A stretch of DNA of 64,000 nucleotides from JAGXFP01 sp039714535 (GCA_039714535.1 JBDLJC010000003.1:1-64000); one strand, 5' to 3'. Positions 53,115-63,235 are shown, numbered from the stretch's first letter. Notes: generated by a model not told the origin, from the letters alone. Numbers and translations: made by a program.

Positions 53115-53957
53115 TTAAAACAGCAAAGAATTATCTATAAGTCTGGTCTTGCCGACCCTTACTGCCATGACGAGCAGAGAGTTTTCTGTAATGGTCTGCT
53201 GCACAGTCAGATCGTTATGATCAACTATGGTCAAGTATTCAATTTCAACATTATCATGCATACCTATCAATTTTTCAAGTTTTGCCAGTAGCAGAGCTGC
53301 ATCTCGAACTCCGTCCCTGACCATTTCCAAGGCGGCGCCGATAGCCTTGGAGAGCGACAGAGCACTTTCACGCTCCTCCGGCGATAGATATTTATTCCTT
53401 GAGCTTAAAGCCAGCCCGTCTTCAGCGCGGACAATAGGGTGGGCAATAATGTCGACATCCCAACTTAGATCAGCTACCATCCGCCGAATCACGGCAAGTT
53501 GCTGGTAATCCTTGCTGCCAAAAACAGCCAGTGACGGCTTAACAATATTGAAAAGCTTGGCCACAACGGTGCAGACCCCATCAAAATGACCAGGTCTGGC
53601 ACTGCCGCACAGTCCTTCTGTCAAGCCCGCAACAGTCACTCTGGTTTTTGGTGATTCAGGATACATCGCTCGTTGATCCGGCACAAAAAGTACCGCCACC
53701 CCCTCCTGACTCGCCAAGGAAATGTCTTGGTCAAGATCTCGGGGATATCTGGCCAGGTCCTCATCGGGGCCAAACTGAATTGGATTGACGAACAAACTGA
53801 CAACAACCAGATCACCAAGTTCAGCCGCCCGACGCATCAATCTGAGATGACCTTCATGAAAATACCCCATGGTGGGTACCAGGCCGATCTTCCGTCCTGA
53901 ATCAAGCTGGGCCGCTGACCACGCTAACATCTGCTCCGGAGAATTTATAATTTTCAT
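53115..53957 (-). CDS. panC: Pantothenate synthetase
   Basis: A 280-aa ligase: 'IGLVPTMGYFHEGHLRLMRRA' with the HxGH-type site, 'VSLFVNPIQFGPDEDLARYPR', 'GSARPGHFDGVCTVVAKLFNI' and 'FGSKDYQQLAVIRRMVADL'. It joins pantoate with beta-alanine (from PanD). With coaD in the same window it makes up part of CoA synthesis. Confidence 0.95.
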   Translation of the reverse strand: MKIINSPEQMLAWSAAQLDSGRKIGLVPTMGYFHEGHLRLMRRAAELGDLVVVSLFVNPIQFGPDEDLARYPRDLDQDISLASQEGVAVLFVPDQRAMYPESPKTRVTVAGLTEGLCGSARPGHFDGVCTVVAKLFNIVKPSLAVFGSKDYQQLAVIRRMVADLSWDVDIIAHPIVRAEDGLALSSRNKYLSPEERESALSLSKAIGAALEMVRDGVRDAALLLAKLEKLIGMHDNVEIEYLTIVDHNDLTVQQTITENSLLVMAVRVGKTRLIDNSLLF

Positions 53958-54037
53958 GGCAGATTGATCAAAACAAAAGAGTACATCAAATAGAGAGACT
54001 AAGTCTTCCCGCCTAACGTAAATCCAAATTTAACGCG

Positions 54038-54745
54038 TCAGCTACCTTCTTCACCAGCCCCGCCTGTCTGCAAAGTATTGATCTTCTCGGTCAGAATACT
54101 CTTGTCCTGACCGCTTATTTCAACGTTCTCCGAGGCTTCACGGTATACCCGAAGAGCCTCCTGCTTTTCTTCCTGCAGCTCGTATATTCTGCCCTGGGCC
54201 ATCAACCCCTTAACTTCAAAGCCTTTATAGCCAGCCAGTTGTGCATAATAGGTCAGGGCTTTACTTTGCTCACCACTATTTTCGTAGGCCAAACCCATAT
54301 TGTAACTCAGAAGGGGCAAAAGCGGACTGTCACTATCAAGATCAGCAAAGATATCATTATAGAGAGACAAAGCCTCCTCATATTTTTCGTCCTGGAACGC
54401 CAGGTGGGCCTGCTCAACCTGACTCCAAAGGGCGGCATCAGTCCTGGAGAAATCATTAACAACGCCTTGTAAGAGTTCAACCCGGGCGGCAGTATCCTCT
54501 TCCAGAACGGCTAAGTTTAGGGCAGAAGAAGCCTTGGTTTCACGGGTTTCAGTATAATAGTCTAAATAAGTCCAGGCAAAAACCAATAGAACAATACAAC
54601 CGGCGACAATCTGCAAATTACGGGCATTTGCACGAATAAACCTGGTAACGACGGGCGGCAAGTTAAGTTCATCAAGCAAACTCTCTTTGCGTTCGATATC
54701 GATGGTCTTCTCTTCTTTTCCAACAAGAGCGCTTTGCTCAGCCAT
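54038..54745 (-). CDS. TPR membrane protein (YfgM/tol-pal-like)
   Basis: A 235-aa protein with an N-terminal cytoplasmic part, one membrane helix (NLQIVAGCIVLLVFAWTYL, ~ residues 44-62) and a C-terminal tetratricopeptide region ('YEEALSLYNDIFADLDSDSPLLPLLSYNMGLAYENSGEQSKALTYYAQLAGYKGFE'). Proteins of this build (YfgM family) sit in the inner membrane and help envelope or secretion functions; the function here is not clear from its neighbours. The ATG at 54745 has AGAGGAG 5 nt upstream; the open frame extends to 54763. Confidence 0.75.
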   Translation of the reverse strand: MAEQSALVGKEEKTIDIERKESLLDELNLPPVVTRFIRANARNLQIVAGCIVLLVFAWTYLDYYTETRETKASSALNLAVLEEDTAARVELLQGVVNDFSRTDAALWSQVEQAHLAFQDEKYEEALSLYNDIFADLDSDSPLLPLLSYNMGLAYENSGEQSKALTYYAQLAGYKGFEVKGLMAQGRIYELQEEKQEALRVYREASENVEISGQDKSILTEKINTLQTGGAGEEGS

Positions 54746-54957
54746 TTGGTCTCCTCTACTCATAAATTACTTCTTAATAATGCCTGCGGAAAAACAGGCG
54801 CAATATAACCTCATACTTTTAAAAAAGCATCGGGAAATTGCGGAAATTCGTCTTTCATATCTGAGTCTTCCGTATTAATGTATCTTTCTTGCTTACTTGA
54901 ACTGCGCTAAAAACAGACCATAACCCAAAAGCCTCTTATCGCAACCGACCGGCACCC

Positions 54958-56304
54958 ATGTTAACAACACACTCCGTTAAAATTCAATCTGTTTCAGAGT
55001 TAACCCAATCGATCAGAGGACTACTGGAAACAGAATTCCCCTTCGTTACCGTGAGCGGAGAGATATCAAACTTACGAAAACCATATTCAGGCCATCTCTA
55101 CTTCACCCTAAAGGACAATAATGCCCAGTTACGGGCCGTTCTTTTCAAACAACAGCAACGTTATCTGGATATTATCCCGGCAAACGGCCTTGAAGTGATC
55201 TGCCGGGGGCGGATCACCCTCTATGAACCACGGGGCGAATATCAGCTTCTGGTGGATACCATCGAGTCCCTGGGGGCAGGTCAACTCCAGATCGCCTTCG
55301 ACAAACTAAAATCATCACTGGCCCAAGAGGGCCTTTTTGATCAATCCGCCAAACAGCCCCTCCCCTTTCTGCCCGAAAAAGTTACCCTTATCACCTCACC
55401 GGGCGGCGCTGCGGTCCACGACTTTCTGCAAATGGCCGAAAATCGCTACCCCGGCGTACCGATTGAAGTAATCCCAACCAGGGTTCAGGGTGAATTTGCG
55501 GCAGGTGAAATCGTTGAAGCCTTAACTGTTCTTAACCAACGTAAAGGTACAGACGTCATTATCCTCTGTCGGGGCGGCGGTTCTCTTGAGGACCTCTGGG
55601 CATTCAATGAAGAGAAGGTAGCCCGGGCAATATACGCCTCAAAGATCCCGGTTGTTTCGGCGGTCGGCCACGAGATTGATTTCACAATCAGCGATTTTGT
55701 CGCGGATTTCAGGGCAGCCACGCCGACCGGTGCTGCCGAAGCGGTGATACCCGATAAACTCGCTCTCCTGGCGAGGATAAACCGGGCCAATAATGAACTG
55801 GGCAATAATTTACAGAGAATCATTGGCCGCTATCGCTTGCAGATTAACACCCAGGAAAGGATTCTCGGCGATCCGTCAATTTTATTGACCAATTTCTCTC
55901 TCAAGTTGAGAAACATAACCACAGAGTTTGGCCACGCCCTGAAAACCCGACTAAATACCAAACACCAGAAACTTAAATTCCATGAAGATTCTCTAAGGGA
56001 CGCCAATCCAGGCAGGGTTTTAACTTTAAAAAAGCAACGAATCGTTGAACTCTTCAAACTCGCACAACTGTTAATCAGACTCAAGATTGAGAAAGAACGA
56101 GACAGATTCGGCAAGGCTGCAGCATTGCTGGATGCCGTAAGCCCTCTTGCCGTTCTTGGTCGTGGCTATTCGATAACACGGGGAAAAACTGCTCGCAAAG
56201 TAATCAGAGACAGCCACGAACTCTCCGTCGGTGAAGAGATCGAAGTGATTCTCGATAGCGGTAGTTTAGAAGCCGAAGTAACCAGAACCAAACACCGAAA
56301 GTAG
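54958..56304 (+). CDS. xseA: Exodeoxyribonuclease VII large subunit
   Basis: A 448-aa protein: N-terminal OB fold ('FVTVSGEISNLRKPYSGHLYFTLKDNNAQLRAVLFK'), then the nuclease core with 'TSPGGAAVHDFLQ', 'CRGGGSLEDLWAFNEE', 'AVGHEIDFTISDFVADFRAATPTGAAE' and a C-terminal coiled coil. It degrades single-stranded DNA in both directions together with XseB, whose gene is not in the window next to it. It is transcribed divergently from the TPR protein gene. Confidence 0.95.
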   Translation: MLTTHSVKIQSVSELTQSIRGLLETEFPFVTVSGEISNLRKPYSGHLYFTLKDNNAQLRAVLFKQQQRYLDIIPANGLEVICRGRITLYEPRGEYQLLVDTIESLGAGQLQIAFDKLKSSLAQEGLFDQSAKQPLPFLPEKVTLITSPGGAAVHDFLQMAENRYPGVPIEVIPTRVQGEFAAGEIVEALTVLNQRKGTDVIILCRGGGSLEDLWAFNEEKVARAIYASKIPVVSAVGHEIDFTISDFVADFRAATPTGAAEAVIPDKLALLARINRANNELGNNLQRIIGRYRLQINTQERILGDPSILLTNFSLKLRNITTEFGHALKTRLNTKHQKLKFHEDSLRDANPGRVLTLKKQRIVELFKLAQLLIRLKIEKERDRFGKAAALLDAVSPLAVLGRGYSITRGKTARKVIRDSHELSVGEEIEVILDSGSLEAEVTRTKHRK

Positions 56305-56354
56305 CAAAAAGTAGAAAGGAGCAGATGAAACAGATAATCATTGCAGAATAAAAC

Positions 56355-56431
56355 TGGTCGGGATGAGAGGATTCGAACCTCCGACCCCAGCGTCCCGAAC
56401 GCTGTGCTCTACCAGACTGAGCCACATCCCG
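56355..56431 (-). tRNA. tRNA-Pro (anticodon CGG)
   Basis: A complete 77-nt cloverleaf on the minus strand: acceptor CGGGATG/CATCCCG (7 bp), D stem GCTC/GAGC, anticodon stem CAGCG/CGCTG with the loop TTCGGGA (anticodon CGG, G37), T arm GGAGG/CCTCT with TTCGAAT, discriminator A and an encoded CCA. It decodes the proline codon CCG. Confidence 0.95.
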
Positions 56432-56882
56432 ACCCGGATGTAAAATCAAATACTTAAGACTGTTTTTACTGTCATTTGTTTTTCAGTTTTTGGTAATACT
56501 TGGTATTACCAAGGCCCGGCAGCTAGGTAATTGTCTTCTTTCCGGGCCACTGGGTTAAATGTTGGTAGCTCTTTAGCATAGTGACTACATTATGTCCAGC
56601 CAATTCCGCAACAGCCCGTAGGGAACCCCTTCTTCCAGAAAGACAGTAAAAAAAGCGGCGGATATCGTGTGATCAGAAGGCCGCAGGTTACCCCTGTCCT
56701 TTTCTTCACAGTACCCTATAAGAGGCCGCACTGAATTGATCCGCCACACCTTAATATCTGATAAGACAACTGCGTGGAAATTTCGCTGAAGATCTAACAA
56801 GCAATCTGATCAATCTTCAGGGGCAGTTCACAATAACCTTTAGTCATTATAAGCCAACCCCTTCCTTAAATTTCCCTTAGTT
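56432..56882. other. Intergenic stretch upstream of tRNA-Pro
   Basis: 451 bases without a supported gene. Two hairpins stand out: GGTAATAC/GTATTACC (56492-56499 and 56503-56510, 8 bp, 3-nt loop) and GGCCCGG/CCGGGCC (56513-56519 and 56542-56548). Neither has a T-run. A 71-codon minus frame (56585-56800) starts with TTG and shows no family features. Confidence 0.5.
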
Positions 56883-59800
56883 TCAATAAAGCGCCGCCTC
56901 TCCTTCAACAACACGCAGATATTCTCCCAGTAAAACCCTCAAATCGGAGCTGTCAAAAGGCAGTTTCTCAACCTGCTGGACACATTGCACTAAGTGACGA
57001 ATAACCTGCTCGCACTCTTTAAGAGAAGTTCTGGGCATATCGGTAAGGCCAGCCAGCCGATCAGCAATAACGGCCAGTTCATCAACGGAGGCTGGATATT
57101 GGCCGCCATAATCATCGAGCAAGTTAATGGCCTGCACCTGTAGCCCATCCGAATCTGGCTCAACCATAAAAGCATGGGTATAAACATCATACGGGACATA
57201 GCTGCCATCGAGGCCAAATGACACCTCGGTTTCTTTAAAGTATTCGCCACCCTGATCGGGAATATTCACAAAATAGCGATAAACAGCCTCTCCGCCGTCC
57301 TCGAAGCGGAATTGATATTCCAATCGTTCCTCGACAAGATCGAAAAGGGGTAAATAAATTAAACCTTCACCAAGTTTTTCGACCGCCAGAACATCCATAC
57401 TCGAACCACGTAACTTTATTCTGGTCTCAAACAGGGCGATGCCACCGGCATCAGATCTAGCCTCCTGCGGCAGCAGATATGACGCACCATTTCTTAACAG
57501 AGAGGCGTGTTCGGCTAACTCCCCGGACAGAGCCGATTCGATAATATTATAGGCAAAGAAAGCCGTCCGACCCTGGCCATACTCACCCAGCACCACGGCT
57601 GGCAGACCTTCTTCGGCCACGACCCCAGCCAGTTCACCACCATCGAGGGCCATCTTCAACATTCTGCCCTCGGCAATCAGGGTCTGCTCCAGACCTATTG
57701 GACTCTCGGAAAGGAAGAGTTCGCGTTTACTCTCATTCATCGGCAGAGAACCGCTGAAATCAATCCCGAAAAGATCCTGCCAGATCGGATGAACGTTGTT
57801 GCCCCAGCTGGAGACCAAAAGCCCCATTCCCCGGTTCACGGCTTCACGCATCTCTCCCAGAAAACCGGCATCAAAAGGTGTATCCTGATTAATCACCATA
57901 GCCATATTGTAGATGCCTGAACGCAGCTCGCTCTTGAATTCATCCTTATCGGTGACCACACCAAGATAAATATCCGGGACGCCTAAAGCCTCCTCGAACA
58001 GCAATAGAAGATCATCACGGTCATAGGCTGGCCGGTTTTTGCCGTGCAAACCATCAGGATCTTCCGTCCAGACCAATACCCGGGGCAGATTCAAGATCCC
58101 GGTACTGACCTCAACACCGACCAGGGTAAAGGCCACCGATCTGACCGATTCGGTATTGGTTAGATTATCAACACTGTAGAAGTGGATGAGATGATCGCCA
58201 AAAGAGAGGTTCTCAAGGCGGAAGGGACTGTCATAGGTCCGCCAGTTGATCTGATCGTCAAAGCGATAATAGCTCGTATTAACCCCGGAAAGCGGGTCAA
58301 TTGCCGAGACAATCACCTGGGTCACTTTAGATAGGTAAGTACTGTCGTTACCCTCAAAACTCTTGCTGTTGAATTTGACCCCGGTTACCGGTGGTTTGTT
58401 ATCTAACACCACGGAATAGCTCTGCTCGGCTGCAACATTACCAAGCTGATCGGTGGACCGGTAGCCGATGGTATGGCCACCATCCGCCAGACCGGCGAGG
58501 TTGAGCGGAGCGTAGGCTGTCCAGCTGCCGCTATCGATTCGGTACTCGATTGCAGCAATGCCGGAGAAGACATCAGTAGCGCTTAAGGTAAATTCAGTTG
58601 CCCCCACCACATACATGGTGGTGTCCGTGCCAATATATTTCGGATCTCCAGTGGTGATAGTTGTTACCGGTGCGGTATTATCCGCCACCACGGCAAGAGT
58701 CTGCTCAATTTCAATATTACCAAGCTGATCAATGGACCGGAATACGATGGTATGCGCGCCATCAGCCAGACCGGCGAGATTAAATGGTGCGTATGCTACC
58801 CAGCTGCCGTTATCAAGCCGGTACTCGGTGGTGGCAACGCCGGAGGAGGTATCAATTGCGCTTAAGGTAAACTCGGTGGCCCCACCTACATATAAAGTAC
58901 CGTCACCAACCGTCTGCGGGCTACCAATACTGATCTCTGTTACAGGCGCGGCATTATCGACCATCACGGCAAGAGTCTGCTCAGTTTCAATATTACCAAG
59001 CTGATCAATGGACCGGAATGCGATGGTATGCGCGCCATCAGCCAGACCGGCGAGATTAAACGGTGCGTATGCTACCCAGCTGCCGTTATCAAGCCGGTAC
59101 TCGGTGGTGGCAACGCCGGAGGAGGTATCAATTGCGCTTAAGGTAAACTCGGTGGCCCCACCTACATATAAAGTACCGTCACCAACCGTCTGCGGACTAC
59201 CGATACTGATCTCTGTTACAGGCGCGGCATTATCGACCATCACGGCAAGAGTCTGCTCAGTTTCAATATTACCAAGCTGATCAATGGACCGAAATGCGAT
59301 GGTATGCGCGCTATCCGCCAGACCGGCGAGATTAAACGGTGTATAGGCCAACCAGTTGCCGCTATCAAGACGGTACTCGGTGGTGGCAACACCCGAGAAG
59401 CTATCGAACGCACTCAAACTAAACACAGTTGATCCGCCCACATACAAGATGCCATCGGCCGCTGTATGCTTAGGATCATCGCTAGTAATCTCAGTTACTG
59501 GTGCCGTATTGTCCACAATTACCGCCAGACTCAACTCATCCTCCACGTTACCCAGATTATCGGTTGAGCGGTAACCAATGGTATGGCCGCCATCCGCCAG
59601 ACCGGCGAGATTAAGCGGAGCGTACGCTGTCCAGCTACCGCTATCGATTCGGTACTCGGTGGTGGCAACGCCGGAGAAGACATCAGTAGCGCTTAAGGTA
59701 AACTCGGTTTCCCTAACCACATACATGGTGGTGTCCGTGCCAATATATTTCGGATCACCAGTGGTAATAGTTGTTATCGGTGCGGTATTATCGACAACTA

Positions 59801-62204
59801 CCGTCAAGCTCAGATCAGACTCCACGTTACCAAGCTGATCGGTGGACCGGTAGCCAATGGTATGCGCACCATCCAACAGTCCGGCGAGATTAAACGGTGT
59901 GTAGATCAACCAGTTGCCGTTATCAAGCCGGTACTCGGTGGTGGCAACGCCGGAGGAGGTATCAATTACACTTAAGGTAAACTCGGTGGCCCCACCTACA
60001 TATAAAGTACCGTCACCAACCGTCTGCGGGCTACCGATACTGATCTCTGTTACAGGCGCGGCATTATCGACCATCACAGCCAAAGTCAGCTCGGCTTCAA
60101 CATTACCGAGTTGATCTGTGGACCGGTAGCCAATGGTATGCGCGCCATCCGACAGGCCGACAAGAGTGAACGGGGCGTAAGCCAACCAAGTGGTGTTATC
60201 AAGCCGGTACTCAGTCGAAGCAATACCGGAGAAGCTATCGATAGCACTTAAGCTGAACTCGGTGGCCCCACCGACATAGATAATACCGTCTGAACCAACC
60301 GCCTGCAGGCTGCCGATAGTGATAGTTGTCTCAGGCGCGCTATTATCAATCACAAATTCCAGCGTCTTATCAGCTTCCTGATTGCCTGCAGAATCAGTCG
60401 CACGATAGGTTAGTAAATTAGTGCCCTCGATTAATCCTTCCAAAGCAAACGGGGCAGAGTAATCTATCCATGAATCAGCACCATCCACCCGATATGCTAT
60501 ATCGGCTACCCCGGAGGCAACACTTCCGTTATCGGAAGATGTGAGTGAGATCAATGTCTGACCGGTTATATACAAGGTTCCGTCCGAACTAAATTGCGGT
60601 GTTCCCGTCTCAGCCGCACTCACAGGGGCAGTCCGGTCAAGTACAAAGTTAATCATCAGAGACGTGCTATTACCGGCCATATCCACTGCCGTTGCGGTCA
60701 AAGTATAAGCGCCCTCTTGAGTAATAGGCGTACCAGGCACATAAGGCTGGCCGTTCAGCAGATATGTTGTCAGTGCCTCATTGAGATGGAGATCATCAAT
60801 GGTCAGATTCGGGATTAAATCACCATTGTAGAAACCACCTTGGACTACATTCTGCGGAATAATTACCGGCGCAGTCAAATCAATAGTAAACGAAATGCTT
60901 TGAGTTGTAGTGTTTCCGGCTGTATCTATAGCTGTTGCGGTCAGGGTATAAGTGTTTTCCTCGATTATGGCGGTACCCGCACTATAAGAGCTACCGTTCA
61001 AGGTTAAGCTTTGACTACCCGGATTCGTATCATCGACCGTTAGCTGCGGCGTAACGGCACCATTATAATGTGCCCCGTCCACGACGCCGGATAAAGTAAT
61101 TATAGGATCAACATCATCGATAGCCAGGGCCGTAATTACCACACCGACACTTTCATTGCCGAAAGTATCATAAGCACTGATGCGCAACGATTGTTCAACG
61201 CCGACAGCCAGCCCATCAACTTGCGCACTTGTTGCCTGGGGGGGGCGAACATCCGCCAACAAATCAGCGCCGAGATAAATGCGATAGCCCGCCGTATCAG
61301 CAGCCGTCGGCGGAGTCCAACTTAGAATAACCTGGCCGCTATCATCACCGGTTCTGTCAACCGCCCCAGCCGATGTTACCTCGCCAGGAGCAACATTGAC
61401 GGCCAGATCTATCGAGCTTTCACAATCAACTTCCCCGCCCGCAATAATGGCCTGTTCCAAGACAACATCAAGAGGATGACTGTTGCCGGGATTGTCTATC
61501 TCATATACGTTGCCGACCACCAATGCGTTATCCGTCAGAATCTGGATAGATTCATCCAGAGAAAGTCCCAGTAACGAAGGCATAGGAGTAGTGCACCTTA
61601 AGGTAACAACACCTTCCTCATTGTAATCAAGCGGGTACGCCGGGCCACCGTCAAGCAGAAGAACATCCGTGAGAAAAATCCTGATCTGTTCAGCTCCGAC
61701 CAGTTCCCCTACTTTAAACATAAAACGGGCTACCGACCCGCTCCCGTCACTACGAATAGAGTCTTTGGTATGCGCATAAGTAAAAAGGGCCGAGCCGTTC
61801 TCAAACGATTCATTATCGAGAACAAGGATACCGTTGTTTCCCTGCCCGTTAAGAAACATGGGACCAAGACCGGAACGGCTTGCCGTCGGCGCTGAGATTA
61901 AAAGGGGTGTGGAAACGGAAACATCAGCGCTTGTAGCCTGACCAAGATCATTCACTCCAGAGACAACGGCGCCGTCGGCAACGACATTAAGCCGGAACTG
62001 CACCGAGCCAAGCCCTTCGCTCGGGATTCCTTCGGCCATGATTTCGACTGAAAAGGACTCACCTGGCTCCACGCGCGCAGAGGAAGGTACAACCTTTACC
62101 CCGGCAGCCCAGGAATTTGCGGCAGCCAACAATAGCGACATAAAAAGGACCATAGTGCTCAACATCGCAACCTTGGTTTTATTCACTCGCCTTTCCGTTA
62201 TCAT
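56883..62204 (-). CDS. Secreted cohesin/PASTA/FnIII protein with tandem OmpL47-like repeats
   Basis: A 1773-aa exported protein. Domain order: signal peptide (hydrophobic core 'MLSTMVLFMSLLLAAANSWAAG', cut near residue 35); a cohesin-like domain (~36-205; 'VEPGESFSVEIMAEGI...SVARFMFKVGE'); a PASTA-like domain (~210-265; 'PSLLGLSLDESIQILTDNALVVGNVYE'); a fibronectin III domain (~275-365); two Ig-like/bacterial 'TLTATAIDTAGNTT' units (~370-530); nine tandem ~92-aa repeats (~530-1365; 'TEYRLDNGSWxAYAPFNLAGLADGAHTI'); and a C-terminal part with a GATase1/ThuA-like fold ('MAMVINQDTPFDAGFLGEMREAVNRGMGLLVSSWG'). The ATG at 62204 has AGAGGA 7 nt before it. The cohesin domain probably binds the dockerin of the protein encoded just upstream. 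No catalytic domain is evident, so a scaffold or adhesin role is inferred. Confidence 0.8.
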   Translation of the reverse strand: MITERRVNKTKVAMLSTMVLFMSLLLAAANSWAAGVKVVPSSARVEPGESFSVEIMAEGIPSEGLGSVQFRLNVVADGAVVSGVNDLGQATSADVSVSTPLLISAPTASRSGLGPMFLNGQGNNGILVLDNESFENGSALFTYAHTKDSIRSDGSGSVARFMFKVGELVGAEQIRIFLTDVLLLDGGPAYPLDYNEEGVVTLRCTTPMPSLLGLSLDESIQILTDNALVVGNVYEIDNPGNSHPLDVVLEQAIIAGGEVDCESSIDLAVNVAPGEVTSAGAVDRTGDDSGQVILSWTPPTAADTAGYRIYLGADLLADVRPPQATSAQVDGLAVGVEQSLRISAYDTFGNESVGVVITALAIDDVDPIITLSGVVDGAHYNGAVTPQLTVDDTNPGSQSLTLNGSSYSAGTAIIEENTYTLTATAIDTAGNTTTQSISFTIDLTAPVIIPQNVVQGGFYNGDLIPNLTIDDLHLNEALTTYLLNGQPYVPGTPITQEGAYTLTATAVDMAGNSTSLMINFVLDRTAPVSAAETGTPQFSSDGTLYITGQTLISLTSSDNGSVASGVADIAYRVDGADSWIDYSAPFALEGLIEGTNLLTYRATDSAGNQEADKTLEFVIDNSAPETTITIGSLQAVGSDGIIYVGGATEFSLSAIDSFSGIASTEYRLDNTTWLAYAPFTLVGLSDGAHTIGYRSTDQLGNVEAELTLAVMVDNAAPVTEISIGSPQTVGDGTLYVGGATEFTLSVIDTSSGVATTEYRLDNGNWLIYTPFNLAGLLDGAHTIGYRSTDQLGNVESDLSLTVVVDNTAPITTITTGDPKYIGTDTTMYVVRETEFTLSATDVFSGVATTEYRIDSGSWTAYAPLNLAGLADGGHTIGYRSTDNLGNVEDELSLAVIVDNTAPVTEITSDDPKHTAADGILYVGGSTVFSLSAFDSFSGVATTEYRLDSGNWLAYTPFNLAGLADSAHTIAFRSIDQLGNIETEQTLAVMVDNAAPVTEISIGSPQTVGDGTLYVGGATEFTLSAIDTSSGVATTEYRLDNGSWVAYAPFNLAGLADGAHTIAFRSIDQLGNIETEQTLAVMVDNAAPVTEISIGSPQTVGDGTLYVGGATEFTLSAIDTSSGVATTEYRLDNGSWVAYAPFNLAGLADGAHTIVFRSIDQLGNIEIEQTLAVVADNTAPVTTITTGDPKYIGTDTTMYVVGATEFTLSATDVFSGIAAIEYRIDSGSWTAYAPLNLAGLADGGHTIGYRSTDQLGNVAAEQSYSVVLDNKPPVTGVKFNSKSFEGNDSTYLSKVTQVIVSAIDPLSGVNTSYYRFDDQINWRTYDSPFRLENLSFGDHLIHFYSVDNLTNTESVRSVAFTLVGVEVSTGILNLPRVLVWTEDPDGLHGKNRPAYDRDDLLLLFEEALGVPDIYLGVVTDKDEFKSELRSGIYNMAMVINQDTPFDAGFLGEMREAVNRGMGLLVSSWGNNVHPIWQDLFGIDFSGSLPMNESKRELFLSESPIGLEQTLIAEGRMLKMALDGGELAGVVAEEGLPAVVLGEYGQGRTAFFAYNIIESALSGELAEHASLLRNGASYLLPQEARSDAGGIALFETRIKLRGSSMDVLAVEKLGEGLIYLPLFDLVEERLEYQFRFEDGGEAVYRYFVNIPDQGGEYFKETEVSFGLDGSYVPYDVYTHAFMVEPDSDGLQVQAINLLDDYGGQYPASVDELAVIADRLAGLTDMPRTSLKECEQVIRHLVQCVQQVEKLPFDSSDLRVLLGEYLRVVEGEAALY
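58126..60630 (-). repeat. Nine-unit tandem repeat array within the cohesin protein gene
   Basis: Nine coding repeats with a period near 276 bp. Units 6 and 7 (about 58966-59241 and 58690-58965) differ at only a few bases, so they stem from a very recent duplication; units 4 and 8 share a distinct 'DPKYIGTDTTMYVV' opening, which suggests copying of blocks of units. The outer units (1 and 9) are more diverged. Repeat number probably varies between strains, and assemblies may collapse it. Confidence 0.85.
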
Positions 62205-62260
62205 CACAAATCCTCTCAAAAGGAATAAATCTAAAATATTTTTAAAAAACGCGGATCTCG

Positions 62261-63235
62261 TTATTCCGCGTTGGTATTTCCGTACTCAGTGGCAAACCGG
62301 GCAAAATCCCGCGCATCTATAATATCTTCCGCAACCACGGTCTCCATCTGGGCCGGAATTAAATTGTGATCAGGATTAAAGTCGCCGTCGTTGGCAGAAT
62401 TACGATAATGGGATTTAAAAATGCCGAAGTCGGTTGCGTCGACAACACCGTCAAGATTGAAATCGGCAAAAAACCCCTTAACAGATTCAGAAACACTGCC
62501 TGCGTCGCTGTCTGCGGCAAACTTTCGATAATGGAGCAGGGTCGAGAAGGTGCCGCCGCGATAGATCCGAAGCATGGCTTTTTCGCCGCCCTGCAAATCA
62601 AGACTGGCCCCGTCCGTGCCGAATAAATTATTGAGATCCAGTACGCCTTCCGGTGCACTGATCCCCTCGCCGACGAAAGAACTGAGAGAACCATAGCCAC
62701 CGTCCGTTTCCAGCAGCACCAGATCTCCTAAACCGGGAACCAGGGAAGCATCACCAGGTCGGATATAAACCTTGAAACTCATAAGTTCGTTCGTTAACGG
62801 CAACAGTCCACCGCCCGACGCCTGCCGGTAACTTTTAACAATCCCAGCGGTAGTCACTTCCAGAAGAGAGGAGTAGCCAATACTGGCAGGAGCATCCGGG
62901 TCTTTGCTTACGGTACGCGCATAATAGGTTGTTGACGGCGCCAGTCCGGTGGCCCGGATTTTCATAATCCCCTTCTGTTGCGCAGCTGCCGCAACCTGGG
63001 CCGAAGCATCAGCCATTGGCGTCAACAGAACATCTTCACTAATCTGTCGCTGCATTGCCGCATCCAGGTAGATCTCCACCTCTGGTACTGCCGCAACATC
63101 GGTCATCCAGACCACGGCAAAAGAAGTCGGCGTCACGTCAGTCACCCGAACGCTCACCGTTTCCGGCACGGCCAAAGCATTGCCCCGAAGGATCACGGCA
63201 AACAATAAGCCCAGTGCGGTTATAGATATCTTCAT
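62261..63235 (-). CDS. Secreted protein with FnIII-like and C-terminal dockerin domains
   Basis: A 324-aa exported protein: signal peptide (MKISITALGLLFAVILRGNALA), a fibronectin/purple-acid-phosphatase-N-like beta domain ('VRVTDVTPTSFAVVWMTDV', ~25-110), a middle beta-rich region, and a C-terminal dockerin-like module with two calcium-loop repeats ('DFNLDGVVDATDFGIFKSHY' and 'DFNPDHNL...DIIDARDFARFATEYG'). Dockerins bind cohesins, and a cohesin-bearing protein is encoded directly downstream. The ATG at 63235 overlaps the rhodanese stop (ATGA) and has GGAGG upstream; the open frame begins at 63268. Confidence 0.8.
   Translation of the reverse strand: MKISITALGLLFAVILRGNALAVPETVSVRVTDVTPTSFAVVWMTDVAAVPEVEIYLDAAMQRQISEDVLLTPMADASAQVAAAAQQKGIMKIRATGLAPSTTYYARTVSKDPDAPASIGYSSLLEVTTAGIVKSYRQASGGGLLPLTNELMSFKVYIRPGDASLVPGLGDLVLLETDGGYGSLSSFVGEGISAPEGVLDLNNLFGTDGASLDLQGGEKAMLRIYRGGTFSTLLHYRKFAADSDAGSVSESVKGFFADFNLDGVVDATDFGIFKSHYRNSANDGDFNPDHNLIPAQMETVVAEDIIDARDFARFATEYGNTNAE

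Noticed and set aside
56585..56800. 71-codon minus-strand frame upstream of tRNA-Pro
   Set aside because: TTG start, no Shine-Dalgarno, no recognisable domain; could be a gene remnant but cannot be supported.
58732..59280. Two consecutive, identical 90-codon plus-strand open frames
   Set aside because: They are the mirror image of the duplicated coding repeats on the minus strand; no ribosome sites and the same frames appear wherever the repeat occurs.
58126..60630. Possible CRISPR-like or satellite array because of regular repetition
   Set aside because: The period is 276 bp, the units keep one reading frame and there are no short repeats with unique spacers; it is a coding repeat array.
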